Source: a virus. Taken from it: DNA of 41,708 bases. Both the position numbers and the translations under genes were made by a program. Location: IMG/VR virus record IMGVR_UViG_3300009702_000044, positions 1-41,708 of that record. One strand, written 5' to 3'. The notes under the pieces were generated by a model, which did not search any database, had not been told where the DNA came from, and saw only the letters and a list, made by a program, of their open reading frames with translations. Positions 40,013 through 41,708 of the stretch are shown here, one piece after another (within the stretch, counting starts at the first letter, position 1; each line of letters opens with the position of its first letter).

Positions 40013-40186
40013 TTAGGAGCTTGCAGTATATAACTCAGCTGCGCCTATCCCGATTTTTCTGCCAAGCAGCTGCGGTGGCAGATCGTTTGAACTACGACCT
40101 TTGTTGTGCGCAACAATACAATCATTCGCGCGGTCTACCATTGATCGTGACAACAAAGGGACTTCGCTATATTTATAACGCGTCAT
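40013..40186 (-). CDS. Possible small hypothetical protein
   Basis: The 57-residue ORF (MTRYKYSEVPLLSRSMVDRANDCIVAHNKGRSSNDLPPQLLGRKIGIGAAELYTASS) overlaps the end of the preceding gene by 14 bases, in keeping with the local gene packing. No family recognised and the ribosome site is weak. It is the last ORF before an intergenic stretch and terminator. It could be spurious. Confidence 0.4.
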   Translation of the reverse strand: MTRYKYSEVPLLSRSMVDRANDCIVAHNKGRSSNDLPPQLLGRKIGIGAAELYTASS

Positions 40187-40427
40187 CTGGATACCCAATT
40201 ACAAGCCTAATAAAATACGCATCAGGATATTCAATCTCTTTGCCGTTTACTTTCCATGTGGATAAATGCCGCAGCGCTTGTGCTTCCCGTCCTTCCGCCA
40301 CAACCTCCTGAAAATACCGGCAATATATAATCCACAATCTACCGACAGTAGCGGATACCTCAGTCCCAATGGCACCAACCGAACCAAGCATGGGAGTATC
40401 GTTGATTGTTAAACTAATGCTCGGCAT
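40173..40427 (-). CDS. Small hypothetical protein
   Basis: The 84-residue product (MPSISLTINDTPMLGSVGAIGTEVSATVGRLWIIYCRYFQEVVAEGREAQALRHLSTWKVNGKEIEYPDAYFIRLVIGYPDDAL) mixes beta strands with one amphipathic helix. The ATG at 40427 overlaps the upstream TGA as ATGA, which supports the start over a GTG at 40430. No family recognised. Confidence 0.55.
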   Translation of the reverse strand: MPSISLTINDTPMLGSVGAIGTEVSATVGRLWIIYCRYFQEVVAEGREAQALRHLSTWKVNGKEIEYPDAYFIRLVIGYPDDAL

Positions 40428-41008
40428 CACAACACCCCAATCTCGTCCAACATCGTCCCCAGCTGCCGTTCAGCGACCTCAACCCATTCATGGGTCAGCT
40501 TGTACGCGACGAGTCGTGCATCGGCCCACGGTTGTTTCATCATTGCGTCCCGTGTCATCCCCATGCGTTTTGCCAGCTTTTCTACTGATGTGCGTTGATC
40601 GAACTGTTTCCGCCTGCGCTCTGCCTGCATGACCGATAACGCAAGCGCCTCCAGCTTGGTGATCGGTGTACGCGGTGCGCTGATCTGCGCCCGGATACTA
40701 ATTCCCATGTCCCTGGATACCTGATACGCCAGTTCCATATCCGACGCGCCACATAAGAACCGATAGAGCGTTCCGGCGATGTGCGGTTTAACGTGCGAGA
40801 CCTTGCACGATATCGTGTGTGCAATATCGCGCACCTCTTCTGCGGTCATCCTGATGGCTGGATCCTTACTATCACCGCGCCGCGGTATAAATTTCCCGAG
40901 CTGGCTGCCGGCACCGTCACGCAACAACTGTGCCTCTGCCCAAATGACGCAATCCGCAACACCGCTAAAATACCGCTGGCCTACACTGTTATCTGTTTGC
41001 GCGTCCAT
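40427..41008 (-). CDS. Putative regulatory protein upstream of the late genes
   Basis: The 193-residue protein contains a helical segment like a helix-turn-helix (SVEKLAKRMGMTRDAMMKQPWADARLVAYKL, about residues 140-170). A longer helical region precedes it (AIRMTAEEVRDIAHTISCKVSHVKPHIAGTLYRFLCGASDMELAYQVSRDMG). A late-gene regulator (Q-like antiterminator or activator) often occupies this place before terminase genes, but I see no defining motif. GGGGG lies before the ATG at 41008; a TTG at 41011 is less likely. Confidence 0.55.
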   Translation of the reverse strand: MDAQTDNSVGQRYFSGVADCVIWAEAQLLRDGAGSQLGKFIPRRGDSKDPAIRMTAEEVRDIAHTISCKVSHVKPHIAGTLYRFLCGASDMELAYQVSRDMGISIRAQISAPRTPITKLEALALSVMQAERRRKQFDQRTSVEKLAKRMGMTRDAMMKQPWADARLVAYKLTHEWVEVAERQLGTMLDEIGVL

Positions 41009-41018
41009 CAACTACCCC

Positions 41019-41207
41019 CTAACCCTGCGTTGTTGATCGGTTTGCGTGATCCATCGCCTGGTTATGAGCAATCAGCCGTTTTGCCTCATTTTGTCGTATG
41101 CCTTCCACGCAGATTTTGCAACATTCATAGCGTCTGCCAGGAAGTAACTGGAAACCGGATTCGTTTCGCCACTTCCCGCAGCTCCGGCATTTCTTTTCTT
41201 TGATCAT
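41019..41207 (-). CDS. Small zinc-ribbon protein
   Basis: The 62-residue protein has two CxxC pairs (KCRSCGKWRNESGF and YECCKICVEGIR) arranged like the short phage zinc ribbons that accompany HNH or recombination genes (CxxC...F...C..C). AAGGAA precedes the ATG. It lies between the DUF1064-like nuclease gene and the putative regulator, in the same direction. Confidence 0.65.
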   Translation of the reverse strand: MIKEKKCRSCGKWRNESGFQLLPGRRYECCKICVEGIRQNEAKRLIAHNQAMDHANRSTTQG

Positions 41208-41226
41208 GTGTTATTCCTTGTGTACA

Positions 41227-41547
41227 TCAAACCACCTCGATGGTAATCGGGTATAAAGACTCGACCATTTTCTTCTTCATGATGAATTCTTTGGTTTCCA
41301 TGCCTTTCACATCAATAAATTTCACTTCACCATTAGCATGAAACTCTTGGAAATCCACTCGATATGTGACGTTACCCGGCAAATGGAATGGCACCTGACG
41401 CAAGAACATCACCACCTCACCAGACATCACCCTCAGCTTCAGTGTGTCGTAGTAGTGACCCTCTTTCTTTGAGTCGAAACGGATCCCATCACGAACTATC
41501 GGAATAGCGTTGAATTTATGTTTCTGTCTCTTATGAAATCTGACCAT
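41227..41547 (-). CDS. DUF1064-like phage nuclease
   Basis: The 106-residue protein matches the DUF1064 pattern. KKHKFNAIPIVRDGIRFDSKKEGHYYDTLKLRVMSGEV has the typical G-I-x-F-D-S-K-K-E box, followed by QVPFHL, TYRVDFQEF and KFIDVKGMETKEFIMKKKMVE. The E, D and (D)xK residues fit a PD-(D/E)xK-type nuclease. Family members often stand in place of RusA-like Holliday junction resolvases. Its ribosome site (AAGGTAG) is part of the 32-bp element shared with the left arm. Confidence 0.75.
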   Translation of the reverse strand: MVRFHKRQKHKFNAIPIVRDGIRFDSKKEGHYYDTLKLRVMSGEVVMFLRQVPFHLPGNVTYRVDFQEFHANGEVKFIDVKGMETKEFIMKKKMVESLYPITIEVV

Positions 41548-41557
41548 TATTCTGTCT

Positions 41558-41589
41558 CTACCTTGCGAGGTGTGTATATACCACTGTTA
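41558..41589 (-). repeat. 32-bp intergenic element, copy R
   Basis: On the minus strand this segment reads TAACAGTGG, then TATACACAC and CTCGCAAGGTAG after two variable bases. It matches 29 of 32 bases of plus-strand 1707-1738. It spans the stop codon of the upstream gene and the ribosome site of the DUF1064-like gene. Confidence 0.7.
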
Positions 41590-41708
41590 GCTGCCCTTGC
41601 CAGCGGTCGCGGCAATCCCAAGCAGCATATCTCTAAATTCAGGCGGAGTAGCATTACGAATCCGCGTCTTATCCTTGCCGCCTATCATCGCCATCATGCC
41701 TATACGCC
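41587..41708 (-). CDS. C-terminal end of an unidentified protein (cut by window end)
   Basis: The last 40 codons of an open frame on the minus strand (RIGMMAMIGGKDKTRIRNATPPEFRDMLLGIAATAGKGS) end in TAA inside the 32-bp element. The tail is basic and glycine-containing; family not recognisable. Since it directly precedes the DUF1064-like gene it may belong to the replication/recombination region expected to the right. Confidence 0.5.
   Translation of the reverse strand, partial: RIGMMAMIGGKDKTRIRNATPPEFRDMLLGIAATAGKGS

Overview
The window reads as a temperate, short-tailed (podovirus-type) phage genome. Most of it is one long leftward (minus-strand) block of DNA-packaging, head, tail, lysis and ejection genes. 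The set of a P22-type portal, an N4-gp56-type coat, a lysis cassette inside the tail genes and a giant virion protein recalls the Bcep22-like podoviruses of Proteobacteria (family knowledge, not a search result). A tRNA-Leu-like 3' end, used as an attachment core beside a tyrosine integrase, suggests integration at a tRNA-Leu gene. A gammaproteobacterial or betaproteobacterial host is plausible, but nothing here fixes it.

Left arm (1-2115, plus strand): a run of small unrelated ORFs (DUF551-like protein, two zinc-ribbon proteins, a lipoprotein, others). Several are followed by an imperfect palindrome of about 60 bp that starts at TAAC and ends at a GTTA-type box. These look like integron attC sites, so this is a cassette-like array without an integron integrase. 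The array stops at TAAC, where a 32-bp element begins that recurs in inverted orientation near the right end. Because the sequence left of the attachment core is not a tRNA 5' half, the simplest geometry is an intact attP. That would make the cassette array phage-borne.

Integration and leftmost genes (2116-5311): attachment core, terminator and tyrosine integrase, then a small CxxC protein on the plus strand. A metallophosphoesterase with an N-terminal helix-turn-helix and one small gene follow on the minus strand. Two small membrane-protein ORFs on the plus strand face the end of the giant gene.

Minus-strand block, in transcription order (right to left): an end-truncated gene, a DUF1064 nuclease-like protein, a zinc-ribbon protein, a possible late regulator, small genes, an aspartyl-hydroxylase-like oxygenase, TerS, TerL, portal, acidic scaffold, a CsrA-like protein, coat, a decoration-like protein, head-tail adaptors and tail proteins. 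Then come the lysis cassette (holin candidates, GH24 lysozyme, spanin pair), a gp10-like nozzle protein, a tail-tip/fibre protein, a GNAT acetyltransferase, two ejection-type proteins and a 3155-residue polyvalent protein with methyltransferase and HExxGH motifs. Neighbouring genes are tightly coupled by TAATG and ATGA overlaps, and intrinsic terminators divide the block.

Two receptor-side tail genes are each interrupted by one in-frame amber (TAG) codon, at 18520-18522 and 26814-26816. Behind each, the frame stays open for 289 and 82 codons and ends in a TAATG overlap with the next gene. TAG is an ordinary stop in several other genes here, so a global code change is unlikely. Nonsense mutation, suppression or regulated readthrough are the options.

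No intergenic stretch exceeds about 210 bases. Repressor and replication genes are not in the window and presumably lie to the right.
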